64,000 bases of DNA from NCBI RefSeq assembly GCF_006715225.1, contig NZ_VFMU01000001.1, positions 806,001 through 870,000 on the forward strand. The letters run 5' to 3'. The stretch comes from Arthrobacter sp. SLBN-112. GTDB taxonomy: Bacteria > Actinomycetota > Actinomycetes > Actinomycetales > Micrococcaceae. This document shows, in pieces, positions 33,594 to 41,643 of the stretch; the first letter of the stretch is position 1; each line of letters starts with the position of its first letter. The notes under the pieces were generated by a model. That model saw only the letters and a program-made list of their open reading frames with translations, ran no database searches and was not told the DNA's origin. Both the position numbers and the translations under genes were made by a program.

Positions 33594-34633
33594 CAGAAGT
33601 TCCTCCGGTTGGGGACCGCCGCGTGGGTGGCGAAGAATTTACGGGCCTTCTGCAGGGGCGTCAGCGGCAGGTTCCGCACCGCGCCCTTGGAGTAGTGCCG
33701 CTCGATGTAGTACTGGAAGACGCTCAGCACGGACGTGATCACGATGTACCAGAGCGTGGCCACCAGCAGCAGCGGCAGGACCTGCTGCGTGCGGTTGTAG
33801 ATGACCTGGACCGTGTAGAACAGCTCGGAGTAGGCCAGGACGTAGACGATCGAGGTGCCCTTGACCAGGCCGATGATCTCGTTGAACGCCGTGGGCAGGA
33901 TGGCCCGCATGGCCTGCGGCAGCACGATCCTTGTGGAGCGGCGCCAGGCCGGGATGCCCAGCGCCGCCGCCGCCTCCAGCTGGCCCTGGTCCACGGAGAG
34001 GATGCCGCCGCGGATGATCTCGGCCGAATAGGCCGCCTGGTTCAGGGTCAGTCCCAGCACTGCTGCCGCAAACTGGCTGATCAGTGTGGTGGTCTGCACC
34101 TCGAAGAACCGGACATCGGTGAAGGGGAGCCCTAAGCTGATTTTTTCGTACAGGTAGCCCAGGTTGTACCAAAGGAGCATCTGGACCAGCAACGGCGTGG
34201 ACCGGAAGATCCAGGAGAACGTCCAGGACACCGAGACCAGCAGCGGCGACGCCGAGAGCCGCATGAGCGCCAGGATGAAGCCGAGCACAAACCCCAGGAC
34301 GCCGGAGATTACCGTCAGCTTGAGGGTTTCCACCAGGCCGATGACCACGGACTGGGCGGTGAACCACTGGGCCACCACGCCCCACTCCCAGCGCGGGTTG
34401 GTGGCCAGGGACCACGCCACGGCAAGGACACCAAGCGCGACGACGGCAGTCCCCACCCAGCGCCACGGATGCCTGGCTGCCACCACGCGGTAGGACGAGT
34501 AGTCCGCCGGGATCCGACCCTGGATGCGGTCTCCGTCCGGTGGCGCTGCCGGCGGCACTGCCGCGACCTGGTCCGGCTGCGGCTGGACGGGTTGCGGTTG
34601 CTTTGACTGCGCCACCCTGGTTGCTGAACTCAC
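33593..34633 (-). CDS. Amino-acid-type ABC transporter permease
   Basis: A 346-residue membrane protein of the HisM/GlnP type. A Pro/Gln-rich cytosolic N-terminus (about 40 residues) precedes WVGTAVVALGVLAVAW. The core permease begins GLVETLKLTVISGVLGFVLGFILALMR and carries the EAA loop EAAAALGIPAWRRSTRIVLPQAMRAILPTAFNEIIGLVKGTSIVYVL contacting the ATPase. GTGAG provides the start region at 34633 with a GGTGGC upstream. It is the promoter-proximal gene of the six-gene minus-strand operon. Confidence 0.94.
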   Translation of the reverse strand: MSSATRVAQSKQPQPVQPQPDQVAAVPPAAPPDGDRIQGRIPADYSSYRVVAARHPWRWVGTAVVALGVLAVAWSLATNPRWEWGVVAQWFTAQSVVIGLVETLKLTVISGVLGFVLGFILALMRLSASPLLVSVSWTFSWIFRSTPLLVQMLLWYNLGYLYEKISLGLPFTDVRFFEVQTTTLISQFAAAVLGLTLNQAAYSAEIIRGGILSVDQGQLEAAAALGIPAWRRSTRIVLPQAMRAILPTAFNEIIGLVKGTSIVYVLAYSELFYTVQVIYNRTQQVLPLLLVATLWYIVITSVLSVFQYYIERHYSKGAVRNLPLTPLQKARKFFATHAAVPNRRNF

Positions 34634-34938
34634 GGGGCCACCTCACTTCTCTTTCCTGGGCTGGAGCCGGGTTGCCCGGCGTCGGAGCGGCTGGCCCCGG
34701 GTGCTGGCTGCAAATCTAGGACCGGCCGTAACGGGCCAGCAAGGCGGCCGGTTGCAATACTTCACGGGGCTTCGCACGGCGTCATGAGTCGGTTTTTTGC
34801 GTCCCTTAACGCGCCGTGACGCGGAGTTAACGGCCGTGACCAGGCGCTCGACCGCCGTCGTCACGCCTGCCTAGCATGGGCACTCCGACGGCCGCTCCCG
34901 TGCCGTCCCCTGCACATCACATGCCGTCAGGAGAGCCC
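34634..34938. other. Divergent promoter region of the putative organosulfur-salvage cluster
   Basis: About 305 bp between the permease start and the FAD/NAD(P)-binding protein start. It contains several TTAAC-type elements (CTTAACGCG near 34806, GTTAACGG near 34827) and GTGACGC/GTCACGC words, which could be regulator sites. No clear palindrome or consensus promoter pair was assigned. A 73-codon minus-strand frame here lacks family features and was not called. Confidence 0.4.
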
Positions 34939-36873
34939 ATGCCAGCCACCCTCCCGGCCATCGTCTTCATCGGCGGCGGACCGCGCACGGCGGGCGTGCT
35001 GGAGCGGATCGCCGCCAACCGGCCGGACGTCTTCGCCGGCCCCCTGCAGATCCATGTGGTGGAGCCGCACATCCCGGGGTCGGGCCGCATCTGGCGGTAT
35101 GACCAGGACCCCGGGCTCCTCCTGAATTCGATGGCCGCGGACATCACCATGTTCACCGACGCGTCCGTTGACTGCTCCGGTCCCACCGCGCCCGGCCCGG
35201 GGCTGGCCGAGTGGGGCGCCGGCGTACTGGACGCCTCCATCACCGACGTTCCTGACTTCCCCCAGCCGCTGTGGGACCAGCTGCGGGCCCTGACCGCCAC
35301 CACGTTTCCCACCCGGCAGCTGCAGAGCCAGTACCTCGAGTGGTTCTTCCGCCGCGCCGCCAGGTCCTTGGGCCGCAGCGTGACGGTGCACCGGACCACC
35401 GCCGTGGGCATCACAGCACTAGCCTCCGGTAGCCACGGGGTTGACCTGGCCAACGGCCGGACCCTCCACGCGGACATTGTGGTGACCGCGCTGGGCCACA
35501 CCGACTCCCGCCCGGACGCCATATCCGCCGGTTTCACGGACTTCGCTGCCCGGCACGGCGGCTACCACGCGGCACCCAGCTACACTACCGACGTCGACTA
35601 CTCCCCCATCGCTCCCGGCCAGGACGTGATCGTGGCCGGGATGGGCCTGGCGTTCGTGGACCTGCTGGTCCTCCTCATGGAGGGGCGCGGCGGCAGGTTT
35701 GAGGAGACGTCCGACGGCGGGCTGCGCTACCTGCCGTCCGGACGCGAACCACGGCTGTGGGCGGGGTCGCGGCGGGGCGTGCCGTACCACTCCAAGATTT
35801 CCGCAGCCCTGCGGGGACAGGCGCCGGGGCCGCTGCAGTTCTTCACCAAAACCGCGGTGGAGGCCCTGCTGCAGCAGCACGGCGAGCTGGACTTCCGCCG
35901 GCACCTCTGGCCCCTGATCGCCAAGGAAGCCGGGCACTACTACTACCGCGAGCTGCTGACCGGAAGCCCTGACCGGGCCGCCATGGGCTGGGACGAGTTT
36001 GCCGCCGCCTATGCCGGACTGGACTGGTACAGCCGCGAGCGCGCGGACCTGGTTGCCGCCGCAGTCCCGGATTCCGGCCTGCACTTGGACCTGGAGCGGC
36101 TGGACCGTCCCTTCGAGGGCCTCCACTTCCGTGACCACGCCGAGGTGCAGGAAGCCGTCGCTCATTACATCGACAATGACTTGCGGCTCCGGGACGGCCC
36201 GGACCACCCCGAGACCTTTGCCCTCTTCCTGGCCCTGCTGCACGTCTATATGGAGGTGGGGCGCATGGTCCCGCCCGAGCGGCTGAACGCACGCTCGCAG
36301 CAGGTCATCCACGGCTGGTGGCACGGCTTCTTCAGCTTCGTGGACTCCGGTCCGCCGCCCCACCGGCTCCGCCAGATGCTGGCGCTGCACCGGGCGGGCG
36401 TGCTGCAGTTCCTGGGTCCGGGCCTGCAGGTTTCCGCCGACGAAGCCACCGGGTTGTTTGCTGCTTCGTCCGCGCAGTCGGGGGTAACGGTCACGGCCAA
36501 GGCCCTGATCGAGGCCAGGCTGCCGTCCACCTCGGTGGCCCGCTCGCTCAACCCCGTGCTCGCCTCGCTGTACGGGAGCGGCCTGGGCAGCGAGCAGCAG
36601 CTGCTGACCTCGGACGGCATCCACTCCACCGGGAAACTCCTGGTCTCCCCGCAGCACCAGCTGGTGGGCGCCGACGGCGTACCCCAGCCCACCTTATTTG
36701 GCGTTGGCCCGGGCACATCGGGCTGGGGCGCCGGCGCCTTTGCCCGGCCCAACACCAACGCCGCGCCGTTCCGGGAGAACGATGCCCTGGCCCGGGCCGT
36801 CCTCGGCGTTGCCCGGGACCTGGCTGCCCGGGCCACAATTACTCCAGAACCAGCCGCCGCCGGAAAGAACTAA
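34939..36873 (+). CDS. FAD/NAD(P)-binding protein (NAD_binding_9 type)
   Basis: ATG at 34939 has AGGAGA 7-12 nt upstream; earlier in-frame ATGs at 34876 and 34921 lack one. 644 residues. The N-terminal dinucleotide-binding motif IVFIGGGPRTAGVLERIAAN is a GxGxxG variant, followed by IHVVEPHIPGSGRIWRYDQDPGLLLNSMA, a second nucleotide loop VIVAGMGLAFVDLLVLLMEG, GRTLHADIVVTALGH and a C-terminal FGVGPGTSGWGAGAFARPNTNAAPFREN. This is the pattern of large putative FAD-dependent oxidoreductases related to flavin N-monooxygenases and HI0933-like proteins; no reaction is established. It is divergent from the ABC/LLM operon and 20 nt ahead of the GNAT gene. Confidence 0.83.
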   Translation: MPATLPAIVFIGGGPRTAGVLERIAANRPDVFAGPLQIHVVEPHIPGSGRIWRYDQDPGLLLNSMAADITMFTDASVDCSGPTAPGPGLAEWGAGVLDASITDVPDFPQPLWDQLRALTATTFPTRQLQSQYLEWFFRRAARSLGRSVTVHRTTAVGITALASGSHGVDLANGRTLHADIVVTALGHTDSRPDAISAGFTDFAARHGGYHAAPSYTTDVDYSPIAPGQDVIVAGMGLAFVDLLVLLMEGRGGRFEETSDGGLRYLPSGREPRLWAGSRRGVPYHSKISAALRGQAPGPLQFFTKTAVEALLQQHGELDFRRHLWPLIAKEAGHYYYRELLTGSPDRAAMGWDEFAAAYAGLDWYSRERADLVAAAVPDSGLHLDLERLDRPFEGLHFRDHAEVQEAVAHYIDNDLRLRDGPDHPETFALFLALLHVYMEVGRMVPPERLNARSQQVIHGWWHGFFSFVDSGPPPHRLRQMLALHRAGVLQFLGPGLQVSADEATGLFAASSAQSGVTVTAKALIEARLPSTSVARSLNPVLASLYGSGLGSEQQLLTSDGIHSTGKLLVSPQHQLVGADGVPQPTLFGVGPGTSGWGAGAFARPNTNAAPFRENDALARAVLGVARDLAARATITPEPAAAGKN

Positions 36874-36893
36874 CCAGTGACAAGGAATGACCA

Positions 36894-37427
36894 GTGACCG
36901 CAGAACCCCACCTTCGTCCCAGGCCTCTTGACCCTGCCAGCCTGGCGGTCCTCAGCCTGCCCATGCACGATCCGCGCGTCCGGCCGCTCCTGGACGAGCT
37001 CGCCGTCGAATATGACACCCGGTACGGGGACCTGTTCGGCCGCTCGGCTGCCGCGGAGGAACTGAACCGCTACCCGGCTGCCGAATTCGAGGAACCGCAC
37101 GGCGCCCTGCTGATCATCCAGGAGGACGGCGAGTCAATCGCCGGCGGGGCGTTCCGGAGCTATGACCAAACCACCGCGGAACTGAAGCGCATCTGGACGC
37201 ACTCGGACCACCGCCGTCGTGGTTTGGCCCGGCTGGTACTGGCCGAGCTGGAAGCCCTGGCCAGCGCCCGCGGCTACACCCGTCTGTACCTCACCACCGG
37301 CCCCCGGCAGCCCGAGGCCAAGCACCTCTACCTGAGCACCGGCTACCAGGCGCAGTTCGACCTGGACGCCGATCCGGAAACCATCGGGCACCTGGCGTTC
37401 ACCAAGGACCTGCCAACCCTGCTGTAG
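36894..37427 (+). CDS. GNAT-family N-acetyltransferase
   Basis: A 177-residue protein starting with GTG after CAAGGA. The acetyl-CoA binding region is ELKRIWTHSDHRRRGLARLVLAELEALASARGYTRLYLTTG, with the R-R-x-G-L/x-A pyrophosphate loop (HRRRGLAR), then LYLSTGYQAQFD. The start of the domain is LSLPMHDPRVRPLLDELAVEYDTRYG. It is co-transcribed with the FAD/NAD(P)-binding gene and faces the transporter/monooxygenase operon. In S-(2-succino)cysteine and related salvage loci a GNAT enzyme N-acetylates the S-modified cysteine before monooxygenase cleavage; that role is proposed here by analogy. Confidence 0.88.
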   Translation: MTAEPHLRPRPLDPASLAVLSLPMHDPRVRPLLDELAVEYDTRYGDLFGRSAAAEELNRYPAAEFEEPHGALLIIQEDGESIAGGAFRSYDQTTAELKRIWTHSDHRRRGLARLVLAELEALASARGYTRLYLTTGPRQPEAKHLYLSTGYQAQFDLDADPETIGHLAFTKDLPTLL

Positions 37428-37493
37428 GACGGACTGCGGGGTCGACGGGCCGGGCACCGCCGCAAACCGGACGGCCGCGGCTAAGCTGGCGCC

Positions 37494-39254
37494 ATGGCCA
37501 CCAAAACCACAGCAGAGAAGCTTGCCACCATCCAGAAGGGCTACACGCTGGAAGGGGCCACCATCGAGCTGGGGGCCGCCATCATCGACGGCGAGCTGCA
37601 CAAGGACGCGCCCGTGCGGCTGCCGCTGGCCATGATGAACCGGCACGGGCTGGTGGCGGGTGCCACCGGAACGGGCAAGACCGTCACGCTGCACATGATG
37701 GCCGAACAGCTGTCCACCGCCGGCGTCCCCGTCTTCCTGGCCGACATCAAGGGCGACCTGTCCGGCCTGGCCACAGCCGCCGCCGGCAGTGACAAACTCA
37801 CGGCCCGCACGGACAGCATCGGTCAGGCGTGGCAGGGCAAAACGTTTCCGGTGGAGTTCCTGGCGCTGGGCGGCGACGGCAACGGCGTTCCCGTCCGCGC
37901 CACGGTGACCTCGTTCGGGCCCATCCTGCTCTCGCGCATCATGGAACTGAACGACACGCAGGAATCGAGCCTGCAGCTGGTCTTCTACTTCGCGGACAAG
38001 AACGGCCTGGAGCTGATTGACCTCAAGGACCTCCGCGCCGTCATCCAGTTCCTCACCTCGGATGAAGGCAAGGACCAGCTCGAGGAACTCGGCGGCCTGT
38101 CCAAAGCGACCGCGGGCGTGATCCTGCGGGAGATCGTGACCCTGGAGGCGCAGGGGCTGGAAAAGTTCTTCGGCGAGCCGGAGTTCGACACCGCCGAGCT
38201 GCTGCGCACCGCCCCGGACCGCCGCGGCGTAATCACCTGCCTGGAACTGCCCACCCTGCAGACCAAGCCCATGCTGTTCTCCACCTTCCTCATGTGGCTG
38301 CTGGCAGACCTGTTCGAGGACCTCCCCGAGGCCGGCGACCTGGACAAGCCCAAGCTGGTCTTCTTCCTGGACGAAGCCCACCTGCTGTTCAACGACGCGT
38401 CCAAGGCCTTCCTCGAGGCCATCACCACCACCGTCCGGCTCATCCGGTCCAAGGGTGTGGGCATCTTCTTCGTGACCCAGACGCCCAAGGATGTCCCCGC
38501 TGACGTCCTGGGCCAGCTGGCCAACCGGGTGCAGCATGCCCTGCGCGCCTTTACCCCCGAGGACGCCAAGGCGCTCAAGGCCACGGTGTCCACGTTCCCG
38601 CTCAGCGACTACGACCTCGAAGAGACGCTCACGTCCGCCGGTATCGGCGAGGCCGTCATCACCGTCATGAACGAGAAAGGCGCGCCCACCCCGGTGGCCC
38701 TCACCCGGCTCCGCGCCCCCGAGTCCGTCATGGGCCCCAGTGACGAGGCCCTGGTCCGCAGCACGGTGGCCGGTTCCGCGCTGCTGGGGAAGTACGGAAC
38801 AGCGGTGGACAACCCGTCCGCGTACGAGAAGCTCACCGGCAAGGCTGCAGCTCCCACGGGTCCGGCGGCTGGATCTCCTGCCGGCGCACCCGGGACGCCG
38901 GCCGGGTACGACGTGGACGCCGAAGCCCGGCGGATCGAGCAGGAGATCCTGGGCCGGCCCAGCAGCAGGCCTGCGCCAGCCTCGCCGCAGGATCCGGAAC
39001 CCCAGTACAGCGAACCGGATTACGGCGAGCCGGCGCCGTCCAAGACTCGGGCAAAAGCGCCGCGGGCCCCGCGGACGCGACAGTCCCGGGAGCCCCAGCC
39101 GCAGCCCGGCGGCATGATGGGTGACCTCGGAGGCGTACTCGGCGGTGCCCTGGGTGGCGGGCTCAAGAGCATGGCGCGGTCCATGGGCACGCAACTCGGA
39201 CGCGAACTGCTCCGCGGAGTGTTCGGCACGTCCTCCCGGCGACGCCGCCGCTGA
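37494..39254 (+). CDS. HerA/DUF853-type ATPase
   Basis: A 586-residue P-loop ATPase. It opens with EKLATIQKGYTLEGATIELGAAIIDGE and carries Walker A GATGTGKT (about 60), FLADIKGDLSGLA, Walker B KLVFFLDEAHLLFNDA (about 290), then TVRLIRSKGVGIFFVTQTPKDVPADVLGQLANRVQHALRAFTP, all typical of the DUF853/HerA-like family. The last ~130 residues are a low-complexity Pro/Ala/Arg-rich tail ending in a Gly-rich GGVLGGALGGGLK segment and a basic RRRRR. Relatives are hexameric DNA translocases or helicases, but the cellular job of this family is unclear. Monocistronic; not adjacent to a NurA-type nuclease. Confidence 0.9.
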   Translation: MATKTTAEKLATIQKGYTLEGATIELGAAIIDGELHKDAPVRLPLAMMNRHGLVAGATGTGKTVTLHMMAEQLSTAGVPVFLADIKGDLSGLATAAAGSDKLTARTDSIGQAWQGKTFPVEFLALGGDGNGVPVRATVTSFGPILLSRIMELNDTQESSLQLVFYFADKNGLELIDLKDLRAVIQFLTSDEGKDQLEELGGLSKATAGVILREIVTLEAQGLEKFFGEPEFDTAELLRTAPDRRGVITCLELPTLQTKPMLFSTFLMWLLADLFEDLPEAGDLDKPKLVFFLDEAHLLFNDASKAFLEAITTTVRLIRSKGVGIFFVTQTPKDVPADVLGQLANRVQHALRAFTPEDAKALKATVSTFPLSDYDLEETLTSAGIGEAVITVMNEKGAPTPVALTRLRAPESVMGPSDEALVRSTVAGSALLGKYGTAVDNPSAYEKLTGKAAAPTGPAAGSPAGAPGTPAGYDVDAEARRIEQEILGRPSSRPAPASPQDPEPQYSEPDYGEPAPSKTRAKAPRAPRTRQSREPQPQPGGMMGDLGGVLGGALGGGLKSMARSMGTQLGRELLRGVFGTSSRRRRR

Positions 39255-39483
39255 GGCTGCCGCTCCCGGCCCTGACGCTGACGACCTGCCGCTCCTAACC
39301 CTGCCGCTCCTTGCGCCGCGCCTCATAGCTCTGCACCGGGTGTCCCGGGGACCTGCCCAAGGTTCCTGGTGACGCTGTCCTGGCCTCCCGCCGTCGGGCG
39401 TTAAAGGGGCGTTGCACGGCGGATTAGGGGGGACCCTAACTTTAGTGTGTGTCCGCACTGCCGTTACTGTAAGGAACGTGCAG

Positions 39484-40476
39484 ATGAGTCAAGCGTTGGT
39501 GAGGATCGCGGCCGGATGGCTGTTGGGCCTCATGCTTGCCGTCGCCGGAGCCGTGGTGGCCATCAATGTGGTGAACAATACCGTGGCCAGCCCGCAGCAG
39601 CCGGTCAGGGAGTATCTGGACGCCCTGAAAAGCGGCGACGGCGGGCGTGCGCTGGGGCTCCTGAAGGCCGCAGTCCCGCCAAGCAACGCCGCCATGCTGG
39701 ATGGCCCGGGCCTGCAGACGTCCGCCGCCCGCCTGGCCAATATCGCCATTGGTGATCCCGAAGAACGTCCCAACAACCAGGTGATGGTGCCCCTCGAGTA
39801 CACCATCGACGGCAGCCGGCTGCACACGGAATTCCTGCTGCAGAAGACCGGCACCGAGTGGCTGTTCTTCAACACCTGGGCATTCGTCCCGTCCCGGCTG
39901 CCCACGGTTGATATCACCGTGGTCAACGGCAGCGAGGCAACAGTCAACGGCGTCCCGGTCAACATGCCCAACGGCCGCAACTCCTTCGCGGTGTTCTACC
40001 CCGGCGAGTACGAGGCCTCCCTCGACGGGCAGTATTTCTCGGCACCGGCCACCCGCGCCACCGTCACTTCCAAGGACACCCCCGTGGCGCCGCTCAACCT
40101 GCTGACCCAGGCCACGGACAAGCTGAAGAACGATGTTGCTGCCAAGATCCGGGAATTCCTGGACACCTGCGCGGCGGAGGCCGTCAAGGAACAGAAGCTC
40201 CAGCCCGACTGCCCGTTCTACTACACCAGCAACAACAGGGTCCAGGACGGCAGCATCCGATGGACCGTGACCGAATACCCCGGGGTATCGGTGGAGCCGT
40301 TCGACGGCCGCTGGGTGGTGGCACCCCTGGACGGCAAGGCCAAGGTGGAGGCGCTGCAACAGAACTCGTTCACTGGGGCCTGGTACCCGCTGGACCAGGA
40401 GGTGGACTTTAGCTTCACCACCCGCTTGGACGTCGCCGGTGACACCGTCAAAGTCACCCCGATGCTGAGCTTCTAG
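39484..40476 (+). CDS. Membrane-anchored extracytoplasmic protein of unknown function
   Basis: ATG at 39484 (MSQALVRIAAGWLLGLMLAV) follows AAGGA by 8 nt. The frame is open further upstream to 39412, but without a better site. 330 residues: one N-terminal transmembrane anchor (AAGWLLGLMLAVAGAVVAINVV) without lipobox, then an exported region. NTF2-like and lumazine-binding-type patterns (VREYLDALKSGDGGRALGLL, VPLEYTIDGSRLHTEFLLQKTGTEWLFFNTW) are followed by a PEGA-like strand (VNGSEATVNGVPV...VFYPGEYEASLDG). Both cysteines lie in DTCAAEAVKEQKLQPDCPF and could form a disulfide. I cannot name a function; a cell-envelope role is likely. Confidence 0.75.
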   Translation: MSQALVRIAAGWLLGLMLAVAGAVVAINVVNNTVASPQQPVREYLDALKSGDGGRALGLLKAAVPPSNAAMLDGPGLQTSAARLANIAIGDPEERPNNQVMVPLEYTIDGSRLHTEFLLQKTGTEWLFFNTWAFVPSRLPTVDITVVNGSEATVNGVPVNMPNGRNSFAVFYPGEYEASLDGQYFSAPATRATVTSKDTPVAPLNLLTQATDKLKNDVAAKIREFLDTCAAEAVKEQKLQPDCPFYYTSNNRVQDGSIRWTVTEYPGVSVEPFDGRWVVAPLDGKAKVEALQQNSFTGAWYPLDQEVDFSFTTRLDVAGDTVKVTPMLSF

Positions 40477-40487
40477 CCCCTCCGGTT

Positions 40488-40517
40488 AGTCCGCGTCACG
40501 CCAGACACGCTTTCAGG
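40488..40517 (+). repeat. 30-bp direct repeat, left copy, flanking DUF559 gene
   Basis: AGTCCGCGTCACGCCA followed by two variable bases and CACGCTTTCAGG. The same 30 bp recurs at 41495-41524 with only the two central bases swapped (GA versus AG). The two copies bracket the DUF559 gene in the same orientation. Confidence 0.75.
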
Positions 40518-40604
40518 CCTGGTGCGTGCTGCCGCCCTTGATTTTCCAGGGTTCCGGCAACTCAGCGGTGGTGAAAACCTGCTCCGCGTGACGCCTCCGG
40601 CCGG

Positions 40605-41423
40605 CTACCGCCGTCGTTTCAGGACCGCAAGCACCTGCTCCACCATCTCCTGCGGCCGGAACACCACGTCGGCGTAGTAGTAGCGGAGTGCCGTGTACCC
40701 CTGCAGGACCGACTCGTTGTTGCGGCGATGGTCCTTTTGAACCTGTTTCCACTCCGCGTGATGCCTCCCGTCCAGTTCCACCACCAGCCAGCCATCCAGC
40801 AGCAGATCCACATAGCCCACCCGTTCCAGGTACACCTGCGGCTGCACTTGGATCCCTGCCTTGCGGAAGTACGTCCGTGCCAGGGTCTCCAGGAGGGAAT
40901 CCGCCCCACTGTCCACCCAGTCCAGGACCGCCCTGGCCCTTCCGTTGCGATGTCCGGGTAACCGCTGGCGCAGGAAATCCACAGTCATGTCGCCGCGCGT
41001 GACGGCGCACTCCACCATCACCAGCGACTCCGCGAACGGCAGGCATCGCAGCGCATGGATCAACACATCTGCCAGTGCGGCCACCGGCTGAAGCGGGGAA
41101 GGCGGCAGGAGAAGTCCACTGTGGTGGACGGCGTCGCCACAGACAGCGTCCTGCCGGCGGTGGTAAACGTGGCGCCTTCCGTCCGAGGGGAGTGACCAAA
41201 GGCTGTAAGCAGCCGCGGCGCTGGAACACGTCAGCAGCTCCCGGTTCCGCAGCACGGCAACCAAGTCCGGAGGCGCCGTCGGAAGCGCATAGAGCCCTCG
41301 GTCGGGTTGCATCACCCCGGCCCTTACCGCACGCCGAAGGGCGGCATCATCCACTCCCAGCCTTGACAGGGCTAACCTTCGGGCGGCGCCGCCGCAACTT
41401 TCCAGGGCTTTGAGGGCATCCAT
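40605..41423 (-). CDS. DUF559-domain protein with AbiEi-like N-terminus
   Basis: A 272-residue protein. The N-terminal winged-helix-like part (SRLGVDDAALRRAVRAGVMQPDRGLYALP, then LTCSSAAAAYSLWSLP) resembles the AbiEi/type IV antitoxin regulatory domain. The C-terminal part is a DUF559/Vsr-like PD-(D/E)xK nuclease fold: VDLLLDGWLVVELDGRHHAEWKQVQKDHRRNNESVLQGYTALRYYYADV, with D, E-x-D and the D-x-R-R-N segment. This fusion is common in high-GC actinobacteria and its function is unknown; DNA repair or defence has been suggested for the fold. It is a solitary gene bracketed by 30-bp direct repeats, which suggests gain or loss as a unit. Confidence 0.85.
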   Translation of the reverse strand: MDALKALESCGGAARRLALSRLGVDDAALRRAVRAGVMQPDRGLYALPTAPPDLVAVLRNRELLTCSSAAAAYSLWSLPSDGRRHVYHRRQDAVCGDAVHHSGLLLPPSPLQPVAALADVLIHALRCLPFAESLVMVECAVTRGDMTVDFLRQRLPGHRNGRARAVLDWVDSGADSLLETLARTYFRKAGIQVQPQVYLERVGYVDLLLDGWLVVELDGRHHAEWKQVQKDHRRNNESVLQGYTALRYYYADVVFRPQEMVEQVLAVLKRRR

Positions 41424-41494
41424 ACGCCCATGCTCCCCGGCTCCTGAAGTTACCTGACAGCCTGCCCCGGGCCTATGTGGACAGCAGCGAACAC

Positions 41495-41524
41495 AGTCCG
41501 CGTCACGCCAAGCACGCTTTCAGG
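41495..41524 (+). repeat. 30-bp direct repeat, right copy, flanking DUF559 gene
   Basis: Second copy of the repeat at 40488-40517, 28 of 30 bases identical. It is 71 bp upstream of the DUF559 start and adjacent to the terminator hairpins of the thioredoxin-NHL gene. Confidence 0.75.
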
Positions 41525-41542
41525 GCCCTCGGACAACGAAAA

Positions 41543-41558
41543 CCCCGGAGTTCCGGGG
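41543..41558 (-). terminator. Short intrinsic terminator on the minus strand
   Basis: CCCCGG (41543-41548) with CCGGGG (41553-41558) closes a 4-nt loop. On the minus strand it is followed by TTTT, giving a compact intrinsic terminator for the thioredoxin-NHL transcript. Confidence 0.6.
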
Positions 41559-41579
41559 CTGCCATTACGCCGGAAACGC

Positions 41580-41625
41580 GAAAGGCTGCTTCCCGTGACG
41601 CGGGGTCACAAGAAAGCAGCCTTTC
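41580..41625 (-). terminator. Long-stem terminator after thioredoxin-NHL gene
   Basis: Perfect 12-bp stem GAAAGGCTGCTT (41580-41591) with AAGCAGCCTTTC (41614-41625) around a 22-nt loop that contains a further CCCGTGACGCGGG inverted repeat. It lies 19 bp beyond the stop at 41644. Confidence 0.65.
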
Positions 41626-41643
41626 AGGCAGCAGCCGGCCGGG

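Noticed and set aside
34643..34864. 73-codon minus-strand frame upstream of the permease
   Set aside because: Lies in the divergent promoter region, very Arg/Pro-rich, no recognisable motif.
37134..39458. 774-codon open frame antisense to the HerA-like ATPase
   Set aside because: Starts and ends in unrelated genes and has no family features.
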